From the NCBI RefSeq assembly GCF_030068605.1, contig NZ_JASJOU010000009.1:310001-374000 (forward strand): DNA of 64,000 nucleotides, read 5' to 3'. The stretch is from Xanthocytophaga agilis (GTDB taxonomy: Bacteria > Bacteroidota > Bacteroidia > Cytophagales > 172606-1). The notes beneath the pieces were generated by a model. It was not told where the DNA came from. It searched no databases and saw only the letters and a program-made list of their open reading frames with translations. Of this stretch, positions 17,702-24,709 are shown piece by piece. The translations under genes were made by a program, and so were the position numbers. The first letter of the stretch is position 1; each line of letters begins with the position of its first letter.

Positions 17702-19186
17702 CTAGTTTTCAAACAAGCTTTTTTGATAGGCAGGAACAGTAAAAGAAAAAGTACTGCCATCACCTTTGCTACTGACAGCTTTAATATCTCCTCCCCATTG
17801 AGAAATAAATTCTTTACATAACATCAGTCCCAACCCTGTTCCTTTTTCATTGGCAGTACCAGTAGTAGAATGATTGTGATTTTGAGAATTGAACAGGTTG
17901 CCTAATGTAGTAGGACTCATACCTACACCATTATCTATTATATCAATTATTATTTGTGTTCCTGTTCGTTTTGCTCTTACTTCCACTTTTCCTTTGGAGT
18001 TCGTGAATTTAATTGCATTCATCAATAAATTGCGTAATACAATATTGAAGATATTTTTATCAATAAAAGCATAGAGTTCTTCTGCAACATCTCCTTTCAC
18101 TACTATTAATTTATCTGCAGCAGTAGGTTCAACCAGACTCAGATTATCTGTAATCAGAACAGCCAGATCAACCACTTCTGCCTGACTACTGAAAGTATTC
18201 ATCTGTACCCGAGACCAATGCAGCAAGTTTTCTAATAAAGTATTCACATTATTAAAAGACTTACTCATGCCTTTTACCAACACTTTTATGTCTTCCTTGG
18301 ATAAAGAATCAATGTTGCTAGCCAACAAGCCTGAAAATCCTCTGAATGAATTCATAGGAGATCGCAAATCATGGGCAATGATTGAGAAAAGTCGATTCTT
18401 TGACTCATTTAATTCTTTCAATTGTACAGCCGATGCCTTTAACTCTTCATTGGTTTGCTGAATCTTTTCATTTTGTCCACGCATATCCTGGAGCAAACGA
18501 TAGTTCTGCCTGGCAATTTTATCCATTAAATATTTGTAATAGATTAATGCAATTACAATAAAAGCAACACCTTCTACTGTAATGATAGTACGCAATAAAG
18601 GTAGGTTTATACTATTTATTTTTAATAATTTAAATGGAAACACAGTCAATGCAAAATCAACTGAAAAGAGAAGAGCACAAATAAAAACTAAACTTCCAAT
18701 AAAATACCTTGTTTCTATAGCACGAAAAATCAACAAAGGAATAATCAATGAGGCAAAAAACAGAGGCTTGGTAATAGTGGTATGGATAGTACCAGGCAAT
18801 TGTGCAACCAGAGCGATTACATAAATAGAAAGAGGTAATGCATTGACAAGAAAAACTCTGGCAATTAAATGATTTCCCCGTCGTAATATAAGAAAGCTGA
18901 TCAAACAGCTAAGTAAAGGCAGTGCTACTAACAAATAGGACTTTTCCAGTCCAATACACAAAAAAGGAATTGTAAATAATACGCAGGTTACAATAATCCA
19001 ATTTGTTAATGTAATACTGATTCTTAATCTATTGTTATAGAAAGGTTGAAGTCCATTGGAAGAAATGCTCTGCATCCAGTGGCGTAAAAAACGCCAGATA
19101 GACGAATCATGTGAGGAAGTGCTAGTTTCTCTTCCCAAACTTTGTTGTGTGTCAATAACAACGTCATCAAATACCGGATAAGGCAT
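17702..19186 (-). CDS. membrane sensor histidine kinase
   Basis: A 494-residue kinase. After a soluble N-terminal segment of about 55 residues there are about six transmembrane helices (58-215), with little periplasmic sequence, so it probably senses through the membrane domain. A coiled coil (about 225-262) leads to HisKA with His272 in IIAHDLRSPMNSF. The ATPase domain shows NLLMNAIKFT, IDNGVGMS and GTGLGLMLCKEF. No response regulator lies beside it. It is convergent with rarA. ATG at 19186 gives the only complete N-terminus; a longer minus frame that overlaps the start is out of frame and not believed. Confidence 0.9.
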   Translation of the reverse strand: MPYPVFDDVVIDTQQSLGRETSTSSHDSSIWRFLRHWMQSISSNGLQPFYNNRLRISITLTNWIIVTCVLFTIPFLCIGLEKSYLLVALPLLSCLISFLILRRGNHLIARVFLVNALPLSIYVIALVAQLPGTIHTTITKPLFFASLIIPLLIFRAIETRYFIGSLVFICALLFSVDFALTVFPFKLLKINSINLPLLRTIITVEGVAFIVIALIYYKYLMDKIARQNYRLLQDMRGQNEKIQQTNEELKASAVQLKELNESKNRLFSIIAHDLRSPMNSFRGFSGLLASNIDSLSKEDIKVLVKGMSKSFNNVNTLLENLLHWSRVQMNTFSSQAEVVDLAVLITDNLSLVEPTAADKLIVVKGDVAEELYAFIDKNIFNIVLRNLLMNAIKFTNSKGKVEVRAKRTGTQIIIDIIDNGVGMSPTTLGNLFNSQNHNHSTTGTANEKGTGLGLMLCKEFISQWGGDIKAVSSKGDGSTFSFTVPAYQKSLFEN

Positions 19187-19597
19187 GGCAGTAATATTGT
19201 AATAACAATAGAAAGGAGCACTTCAAGTATTATGTCATATGATTTTCCCCCTAACGAAACAAAATCTATACCCTGAATAACGCTCAAATGTACAAAACAT
19301 TCGGATAGAGCATTTTCAGGCAAATGCTACACAACGTAAGTTTTTAGTAGAGAATAAATAGATGCGAATAAAAAAATAGAAGAAAGGAAATAATCCACAA
19401 ACTAACTGCCTTATATACCTTGTTACCTTTTTGAATCAATAACCATCTTACTAACCAATCAGAATCTTAGAATTGATGTGATAATCAAACGAAAATCTAT
19501 CTGATAAACGTATCATTACCAACCAAAACACCCCTCTTTCTCATAGGGTCAAATAATACGACAGCATAATTGCTATTATACTACTCAGGTAATAATT
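19187..19597. other. gene-free stretch
   Basis: About 410 AT-rich bases between murB and the kinase, both on the minus strand. It should hold the murB 3' end and the kinase promoter. No repeat, hairpin or convincing gene was seen. Confidence 0.4.
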
Positions 19598-20638
19598 CTA
19601 TATAAAATTAACCTCAGTATGTAATAAAACACCAAACCTTTCTTTAACCGATGTCTGTATGATTTCTGAAAGGTGTCGTATTTCTTCCCCAGTACCATTT
19701 CCGTAATTAACAAGGACTAAAGCCTGACGTGTATGAACTCCCACATTTCCTACACGAAAGCCTTTCCAGCCAGCTTGCTCTATAAGCCAGCCTGCAGGTA
19801 TTTTTACATAACCAGTTTCTGCCGGATAAGAGGGTATTGTCGGATTTTGCTGCTTTATTTTTTCAAATAAATCCTGTGAAATAACAGGGTTTTTAAAGAA
19901 ACTGCCTGCATTGCCAATTTGCTTAGGATCAGGCAATTTACTTTGCCGGATATGAATGACAGCATCACTTACTGCACGCAATGAAGGTGTCTGCATTCCC
20001 ATCTCCTGTAAGGTTTTCTGTATATCTCCATATGATATAGTATATGTCGTCGGATTTTTTACCAAACGGAATGTAACAGAAGTAATAATATATTGATCTT
20101 TCAATTCATGTTTGAAAACACTCTCCCGATACCCAAACTTACAATCAGCATTTGTAAATAGTCTGAGTTGTCCTGTTTTACGATCTACGGCTTCCAGAGA
20201 ATCAAATGTGTCTTTGATTTCTACCCCATAGGCTCCAATGTTTTGCATGGGTGCAGCACCTACAGTTCCCGGAATCAATGAAAGATTTTCGACCCCTCCC
20301 AGATTACGCTTAATACACTCTAAGACAAACTCATGCCATACTTCTCCTGCCCCTACCTGTAACCAAACATGCGTATCATCTTCTTTCAGCACACTAATTC
20401 CCTTTATTTGCATCAATACTACTAATCCTTCAAAGTAGTTCTTTGTAAACAACACATTGCTACCACCTCCCAGAAATAATACAGGAGTATTTTGAAACTG
20501 CTCAGCCGTTATGATATCTCTCAGCGTTTCTATATCTTCTGCCTTAGCCAGATAGTGAGCCTGTGCTTCTATGCCAAAAGTATTGAAGGGTTTCAGCGAA
20601 CAATTTCGCTCGTAATGAAAAGTAGTATTCTCGTTCAT
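19598..20638 (-). CDS. murB: UDP-N-acetylmuramate dehydrogenase
   Basis: A 346-residue flavoenzyme that reduces UDP-GlcNAc-enolpyruvate to UDP-MurNAc in peptidoglycan synthesis. Motifs: PFNTFGIEA near the start, FAD site FLGGGSNVLF, LIPGTVGAAPMQNIGAYGVEIKD in the FAD domain, and the catalytic region IGNAGSFFKNPV. The closing KIPAGWLIEQAGWKGFRVGNVGVH is typical of the type I MurB of E. coli. The ATG at 20638 was chosen because the 45 residues upstream in frame lack family similarity and run into the 28-bp repeat region. It is a single-gene unit. Confidence 0.95.
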   Translation of the reverse strand: MNENTTFHYERNCSLKPFNTFGIEAQAHYLAKAEDIETLRDIITAEQFQNTPVLFLGGGSNVLFTKNYFEGLVVLMQIKGISVLKEDDTHVWLQVGAGEVWHEFVLECIKRNLGGVENLSLIPGTVGAAPMQNIGAYGVEIKDTFDSLEAVDRKTGQLRLFTNADCKFGYRESVFKHELKDQYIITSVTFRLVKNPTTYTISYGDIQKTLQEMGMQTPSLRAVSDAVIHIRQSKLPDPKQIGNAGSFFKNPVISQDLFEKIKQQNPTIPSYPAETGYVKIPAGWLIEQAGWKGFRVGNVGVHTRQALVLVNYGNGTGEEIRHLSEIIQTSVKERFGVLLHTEVNFI

Positions 20639-20783
20639 GCCCGAAAGATACAGTAAATTGCCTGTGCGAATCAATATGTAACTTTCAAAAATATGCTTCG
20701 CATTATTTCTACACTCTGAGTTGTCTCGAATTATAGCTTGAGACTTGCCTACCACTATGACATGATCGAGCAAAAGTTTTGTT

Positions 20784-21020
20784 GTGGATTATTCTATGCA
20801 AGCAACTTTTGCGGTGAATTCCGATCAAAAAATGTTTTGCCGTGAGTTATGCACAAGCGAAAAAATGATCGGAACTCCGGTCAAAATAAAAAATGATCAG
20901 AGTTCTGCATAAAATCAAAACTGCCATGAATACTATGCAAAATATCTGTTGATTAATGCTATTGGCTTGCCCTTGCTAAAAAATAGCTTGCACGGAACTA
21001 TGCGCAAACAAAAACTTTCA
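20784..21020 (+). repeat. degenerate 28-bp tandem repeat array, copy 1
   Basis: Units of exactly 28 bases start at 20814, 20842, 20870, 20898 and 20926, after a 30-base unit at 20784. Each has a head of the type GTGAGTTATGC or GGAACTCCGGT, a central CAAA-like core at position 12-13, and an A-rich tail ending ATGAT or CTGCC. A 39-base irregular stretch is followed by one more unit at 20993 (CGGAACTATGCGCAAAC). Units differ from each other at many positions, there are no spacers, and the period is not a multiple of three. Related arrays lie at 54.2 and 55.2 kb. Confidence 0.8.
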
Positions 21021-21050
21021 CTACAAAAGTGACTTCTTGTAGTGAAAGTT
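21013..21050 (-). terminator. hairpin terminator
   Basis: A 14-bp perfect stem (AACTTTCACTACAA at 21013-21026, TTGTAGTGAAAGTT at 21037-21050), followed on the minus strand by TTTG. It ends the sigma-factor operon and overlaps the last 28-bp repeat unit. Confidence 0.85.
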
Positions 21051-21087
21051 TGGCAGGAATTATATTCTGAAGGTTAATCTTGTTAAG

Positions 21088-22308
21088 CTAGAAGCCTAAT
21101 GTAAGTCTTAACCCAGGATAAACATGTCTGAAGAGATCATTAAAATACAATTCAGGTTCAAGCCTCAAACGTTGCAACCCTTTGCTGGACATATAAGGCG
21201 AAAATGCTGTAGAAATCCTGAAAGTATTTGGACGAAAAAAATCTCCCTGTCGACGGATCAGATATCCTACCTTAAATTCAGCCCATTGAATCTTCCGGTT
21301 ATTCCAGTTATTTCTTTGAATATCGCTGGATTTGAATCCTGCTATACCCAGAGAAAGAAAATCATTGGAATGAATTGTTATCTGATTATCCCCATCTCTG
21401 CCAAACGCAAAGAACCGTTCCCAGCCAATCAGAAAACCATCCGATTGTGTAGTGCTATGGGCAAGCCCTCTTTTATATAGAATCTGTGGCAAAAAGATAA
21501 CATTAGCTCCTATACTAGGCATAATGGTATTGCCAACTAGTCCCATACCAAAACGGGGTATAATTAAAATCTGATCAGGTTTAAGTTGTTTATTTATCCT
21601 TACAGATGCAGGAGTCTGCATTCCGGTATATGTTACTTCAGAAGCCCATACATGCGAATCAAATACACTTCTCTTTTCTGTGTTCTTCATGTCGCTGATC
21701 AGCTTTTCAATCTTAGGATTTAATTTTCCCTGAATAATTTTTTCCAGATCATCCAAAGAGTTAACTAAAAAATAGATTCGAAAATGCCGGCTGATAGATG
21801 CGGGTGTCTGTATAGCTTCTCCTTTCGCATTATTTCTTATTTCACCAGGCGTTAAGGGTTTTATTACTGAAAATCCCTGTTCAATCACAATGGTATCCTG
21901 TGCCGCTTTGACTAGTAAATTTTCATCAGTCTGGAAGTCAATTTGTGTATGACTCATAGGATATCTCCAGAAACGCATGTTTCGTTCCTGTTTCTTTAAT
22001 CTGTATAGAACCTTTAGGGATTCTGTAGAGGAACTTAGTGAATCTTTTATCTGACTCAGATCCTGCAGAAAGATTGTTAATAGAGAATCTACATTACGAA
22101 ACCGCAATAGATCTGCATTGTCCTGTAAGCCTATTATTACTTTATTCTCATTTTCCAATGGAATAATGAGTTGCCGATCTTCTTTCACAAAAGGGGTCTT
22201 TTTTATAGAGGAAGGCTTATCTGTAAGCCAATCATCAGTAGTGGTTTGGGCAAATGAAATCCCGGCTATGCTCAACATGAGCATAGTACAACACAAAAGA
22301 TGTTTCAT
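21088..22308 (-). CDS. putative outer-membrane protein of the ECF operon
   Basis: A 406-residue protein with signal peptide (cleavage after SFAQ). A central coiled-coil-like stretch (about residues 65-115) precedes a C-terminal half that looks like beta strands and ends in LRLTLGF, an outer-membrane barrel ending. The family is not recognised. The ATG lies 4 bp after the stop of the upstream gene, so it is the last gene of a three-gene operon with an ECF sigma factor. Such operons often couple envelope signals to sigma release. A structural or sensory envelope role is inference. Confidence 0.65.
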   Translation of the reverse strand: MKHLLCCTMLMLSIAGISFAQTTTDDWLTDKPSSIKKTPFVKEDRQLIIPLENENKVIIGLQDNADLLRFRNVDSLLTIFLQDLSQIKDSLSSSTESLKVLYRLKKQERNMRFWRYPMSHTQIDFQTDENLLVKAAQDTIVIEQGFSVIKPLTPGEIRNNAKGEAIQTPASISRHFRIYFLVNSLDDLEKIIQGKLNPKIEKLISDMKNTEKRSVFDSHVWASEVTYTGMQTPASVRINKQLKPDQILIIPRFGMGLVGNTIMPSIGANVIFLPQILYKRGLAHSTTQSDGFLIGWERFFAFGRDGDNQITIHSNDFLSLGIAGFKSSDIQRNNWNNRKIQWAEFKVGYLIRRQGDFFRPNTFRISTAFSPYMSSKGLQRLRLEPELYFNDLFRHVYPGLRLTLGF

Positions 22309-22312
22309 AAAA

Positions 22313-22975
22313 TCAATTCTGTTTTCTGGTAAGAGTAATAGTGAGTTTGGGTGTATGATCGTCAGTAGCCTGTTGTTTTACCACAAAAGATGGATCGTCC
22401 TGCATGTCTGAATAATTTGTAGAACGCGGTACTTCATTGGCATGAACTACTCTGAAAGGCTTATGTGCTTTTGCCATTTGGGAAGGTTTAATAACATTCT
22501 GAGGTATAGAATCGCTACCCTTCAGTGATGTTGTATCAACCAAAGCCAGAGGTGTCTCAATAAATTGTTTTTGTATTAGAGGTATAGAAGTAGTTTTTAT
22601 AATGTATAGCGTATCCTTTTTCTCTACGTTATTAGTTACAACTCTTTCTGTATAGGTTGAGTCATTACTCTTTTCAAGCTTAAGCGTAGCTTTAGAATAA
22701 GCTGACTTTAATTGGTTCAACTCCATAGCATATACATTTAACTGTTGTTGCTGCAAATAAAATTGCCATACCACAGTTGTTACCAGCAAAAAGACACCGA
22801 TTCCAGCAGCAATGCGAAACCACAGTACTTTACGAGAAGTTCTTTTAGGCTCTAATTGAGGCTGTAGCTGTTGCCAGAACCGATCCTGACGAAATCTAGT
22901 TGAAGAAGGGGTGTCTTCCATCTGATGGACAGCATCACGAAACAAACGGTCAATATCTTCGGGTGGTATGTTCAT
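22313..22975 (-). CDS. single-pass membrane protein, probable anti-sigma factor
   Basis: A 220-residue protein. The N-terminal 45 residues are soluble and charged (IDRLFRDAVHQMED, then FWQQLQPQLEPKR), followed by one transmembrane helix (about 49-70) and a periplasmic region with a short coiled coil and a low-complexity tail. This topology (cytoplasmic sigma-binding region, one helix, periplasmic tail) fits anti-sigma factors, and the gene overlaps the ECF sigma gene by 26 bp. No zinc-binding HxxxCxxC motif is seen, so it is not of the ZAS type. Function is inferred from context. Confidence 0.65.
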   Translation of the reverse strand: MNIPPEDIDRLFRDAVHQMEDTPSSTRFRQDRFWQQLQPQLEPKRTSRKVLWFRIAAGIGVFLLVTTVVWQFYLQQQQLNVYAMELNQLKSAYSKATLKLEKSNDSTYTERVVTNNVEKKDTLYIIKTTSIPLIQKQFIETPLALVDTTSLKGSDSIPQNVIKPSQMAKAHKPFRVVHANEVPRSTNYSDMQDDPSFVVKQQATDDHTPKLTITLTRKQN

Positions 22976-23498
22976 AACCTTGTTTTATTAACCAGCTCTG
23001 TAGCAAAGCTCTTGCCCGGCTGAGTTGTGATTTGGATGTATTTTCACTGATTCCCAATTGTTCTGCTATTTCAGCATGAGAATATCCTTCAATGGCATAT
23101 AAATTAAAAACTGTTCGATAACCAGTTGGAAGCTGTAAAATAAGGCTGTAGATCATTTCAGAGTTCAACTGTGATTCAACAGTAGCATTTTCTGGAATAA
23201 TCACATCTTCTTCATGCATCAGCAAAGACAAATTTTTTGTTTTGCGCAGATACATAAGTGCCGCATTGACCATTATTCGTTTCAACCAGGCTTCCAGACC
23301 ATTATCATCCCGGTATTCGAAGGAATGGAGTGTTTCAAAAAAACGTAGGAATCCATTCATCAACACTTCTTCTGCATCAAATTCATTACGCATATATCGT
23401 AGACACAATCGATACAACCGATTGGAATACAGCTCGACCAGTTGCCGCTGAGCAAACATATTGCCTTGTCTACACGACTCCAGTAAAGCCTTTTTCAT
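22950..23498 (-). CDS. ECF RNA polymerase sigma factor
   Basis: A 182-residue sigma-70 family factor. Region 2 shows LYSNRLYRLCLRYMRNEFDAEEVLMNGFLRFF; region 4 shows LPTGYRTVFNLYAIEGYSHA and EIAEQLGISENTSKSQLSRAR, a helix-turn-helix that recognises the -35 element. The ATG at 23498 (MKKALL) was chosen; a longer frame begins with TTG at 23528. It heads a minus-strand operon with a membrane protein and an outer-membrane protein. The gene on the other side is a divergent MarR regulator. Confidence 0.88.
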   Translation of the reverse strand: MKKALLESCRQGNMFAQRQLVELYSNRLYRLCLRYMRNEFDAEEVLMNGFLRFFETLHSFEYRDDNGLEAWLKRIMVNAALMYLRKTKNLSLLMHEEDVIIPENATVESQLNSEMIYSLILQLPTGYRTVFNLYAIEGYSHAEIAEQLGISENTSKSQLSRARALLQSWLIKQGYEHTTRRY

Positions 23499-23661
23499 TG
23501 GTATTGGTTTAGGTTTGTATTGCTTCAATGCGCCTTTCTACTGGAAGGTTGCATTGAAAATATAATTTTTCCCAACATCTGATAATGAAATGTATTGCAC
23601 TACTTGCTTTCTCTTTTAAAATATCTTACAAATACTTGACAATGATTATATTTTTTCAAAT

Positions 23662-23693
23662 ATTCGTAACTAGTTACGTAATTAATTACGAAT
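23662..23693 (+). promoter_or_regulatory. double palindromic operator upstream of marR-like gene
   Basis: Two perfect 14-bp palindromes overlap by two bases: CGTAACTAGTTACG (23665-23678) and CGTAATTAATTACG (23677-23690). The outer ends ATTCGTAA and TTACGAAT make the whole 32-bp block nearly symmetric. It ends at the base before the ATG at 23694. MarR dimers bind such palindromes, so it is probably the operator for autoregulation. Confidence 0.75.
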
Positions 23694-24173
23694 ATGGATT
23701 TAATGAAAGATCTGGGCGCATTGGCATTTGGTAGTCGGCTCAAGCGACTCAGTGATAAAATCATGAAACAAGCCAATAGTGTATACCAGGATTATGGTTT
23801 GGACTTTGAACCCAAGTGGTTTCCTCTATTTTATATACTCAGCCAAAAGTCTGAATTAGGCATCATGGAGATTGCTGATAACCTTGGCATTAGTCATCCG
23901 GGAGTAATTCAATTAGCTAAAGAACTAGAGAAAAAAGGCTGGATTACATCTGCTAAATCCAAAACAGATGCACGAAAACGTATCCTTACTCTCACTAAAA
24001 AAGGAAAATTACTATTACCCAAACTACAGGATATCTGGGAAAAAATCCGTCAGGTAAATGAAGATCTCATCAATAACCGACAACACAATCTAATACTGGC
24101 CATAACTGAGGTTGAAGATCTACTGACAGAAAAAGAATATCTGCTTCGATTCAAGGAATTTCATCATTTATAA
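23694..24173 (+). CDS. MarR family transcriptional regulator
   Basis: A 159-residue winged-helix protein. The N-terminal helix (about residues 1-35) is a dimer region; residues about 45-120 form the winged helix (MEIADNLGISHPGVIQLAKELEKKGWI is the recognition-helix region, followed by the wing KSKTDARKRILTLTKKG). The gene starts directly downstream of two palindromes and is followed after 19 bp by a GNAT acetyltransferase, so both probably form an operon. MarR-GNAT pairs or fusions are common. The ligand is unknown. Confidence 0.9.
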   Translation: MDLMKDLGALAFGSRLKRLSDKIMKQANSVYQDYGLDFEPKWFPLFYILSQKSELGIMEIADNLGISHPGVIQLAKELEKKGWITSAKSKTDARKRILTLTKKGKLLLPKLQDIWEKIRQVNEDLINNRQHNLILAITEVEDLLTEKEYLLRFKEFHHL

Positions 24174-24192
24174 AATCAAACCCTTTCAGTTT

Positions 24193-24657
24193 ATGGAAAC
24201 CATACGAATTCTCGATTACCAACCACAGTTTGCAGAAGATTTCAAAAGGCTTAACATTGCCTGGATCTCCAAATATTTTGTAGTTGAGCCACATGATCTG
24301 GAACAGTTGGATCATCCACATGAACATATACTGCATGATGGAGGCCAGATTCTTTTTGCACTTCAAGATAATACAGTTGTAGGTACAGTTGCATTGGTCA
24401 AAGTAGATGATACAACAATGGAACTGGCAAAAATGGCAGTAGATGAAAATGTAAGAGGCTTGGGTATTGGGAAAAAATTGTGTCTGGCAGCTATCGAAAA
24501 AGCCAGACAAACCGGAGCTAAGCATCTGTTTCTGGAGTCGAATCGAAAGCTTGCTCCTGCCCTGGCTTTGTATACCACCGTTGGTTTTCAGGAAGTAGCC
24601 ATGCAGGACACACCGTATTCCCGTGCGGACATTCGGATGGCGATGGACTTTGAGTAA
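24193..24657 (+). CDS. GNAT family N-acetyltransferase
   Basis: A 154-residue acetyltransferase. Motif A is visible as LAKMAVDENVRGLGIGKKLC (about residues 78-97), with the Q/RxxGxG/A acetyl-CoA pyrophosphate loop as RGLGIG; motif B lies at LFLESNRKLAPALALYTTVGF. The substrate is unknown. It is the second gene of the MarR operon, so its expression probably follows the same palindromic operator. A terminator hairpin follows, shared with the convergent mutS2 gene. Confidence 0.9.
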   Translation: METIRILDYQPQFAEDFKRLNIAWISKYFVVEPHDLEQLDHPHEHILHDGGQILFALQDNTVVGTVALVKVDDTTMELAKMAVDENVRGLGIGKKLCLAAIEKARQTGAKHLFLESNRKLAPALALYTTVGFQEVAMQDTPYSRADIRMAMDFE

Positions 24658-24676
24658 ACTATAACCATACAAAACA

Positions 24677-24706
24677 ACAAAGGTGAACCTGTAAGTCCAC
24701 CTTTGT
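24677..24706. terminator. convergent hairpin terminator
   Basis: A 9-bp perfect stem (ACAAAGGTG at 24677-24685, CACCTTTGT at 24698-24706) lies between the GNAT and mutS2 stop codons. Confidence 0.8.
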
Positions 24707-24709
24707 ACC

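Noticed and set aside
19024-19323. 99-codon minus-strand frame overlapping the histidine kinase start
   Set aside because: It overlaps the kinase N-terminus out of frame and has no recognisable feature.
20784-20953. 28-bp arrays as a CRISPR
   Set aside because: Repeats are degenerate, directly adjacent without spacers, and no cas gene is present.
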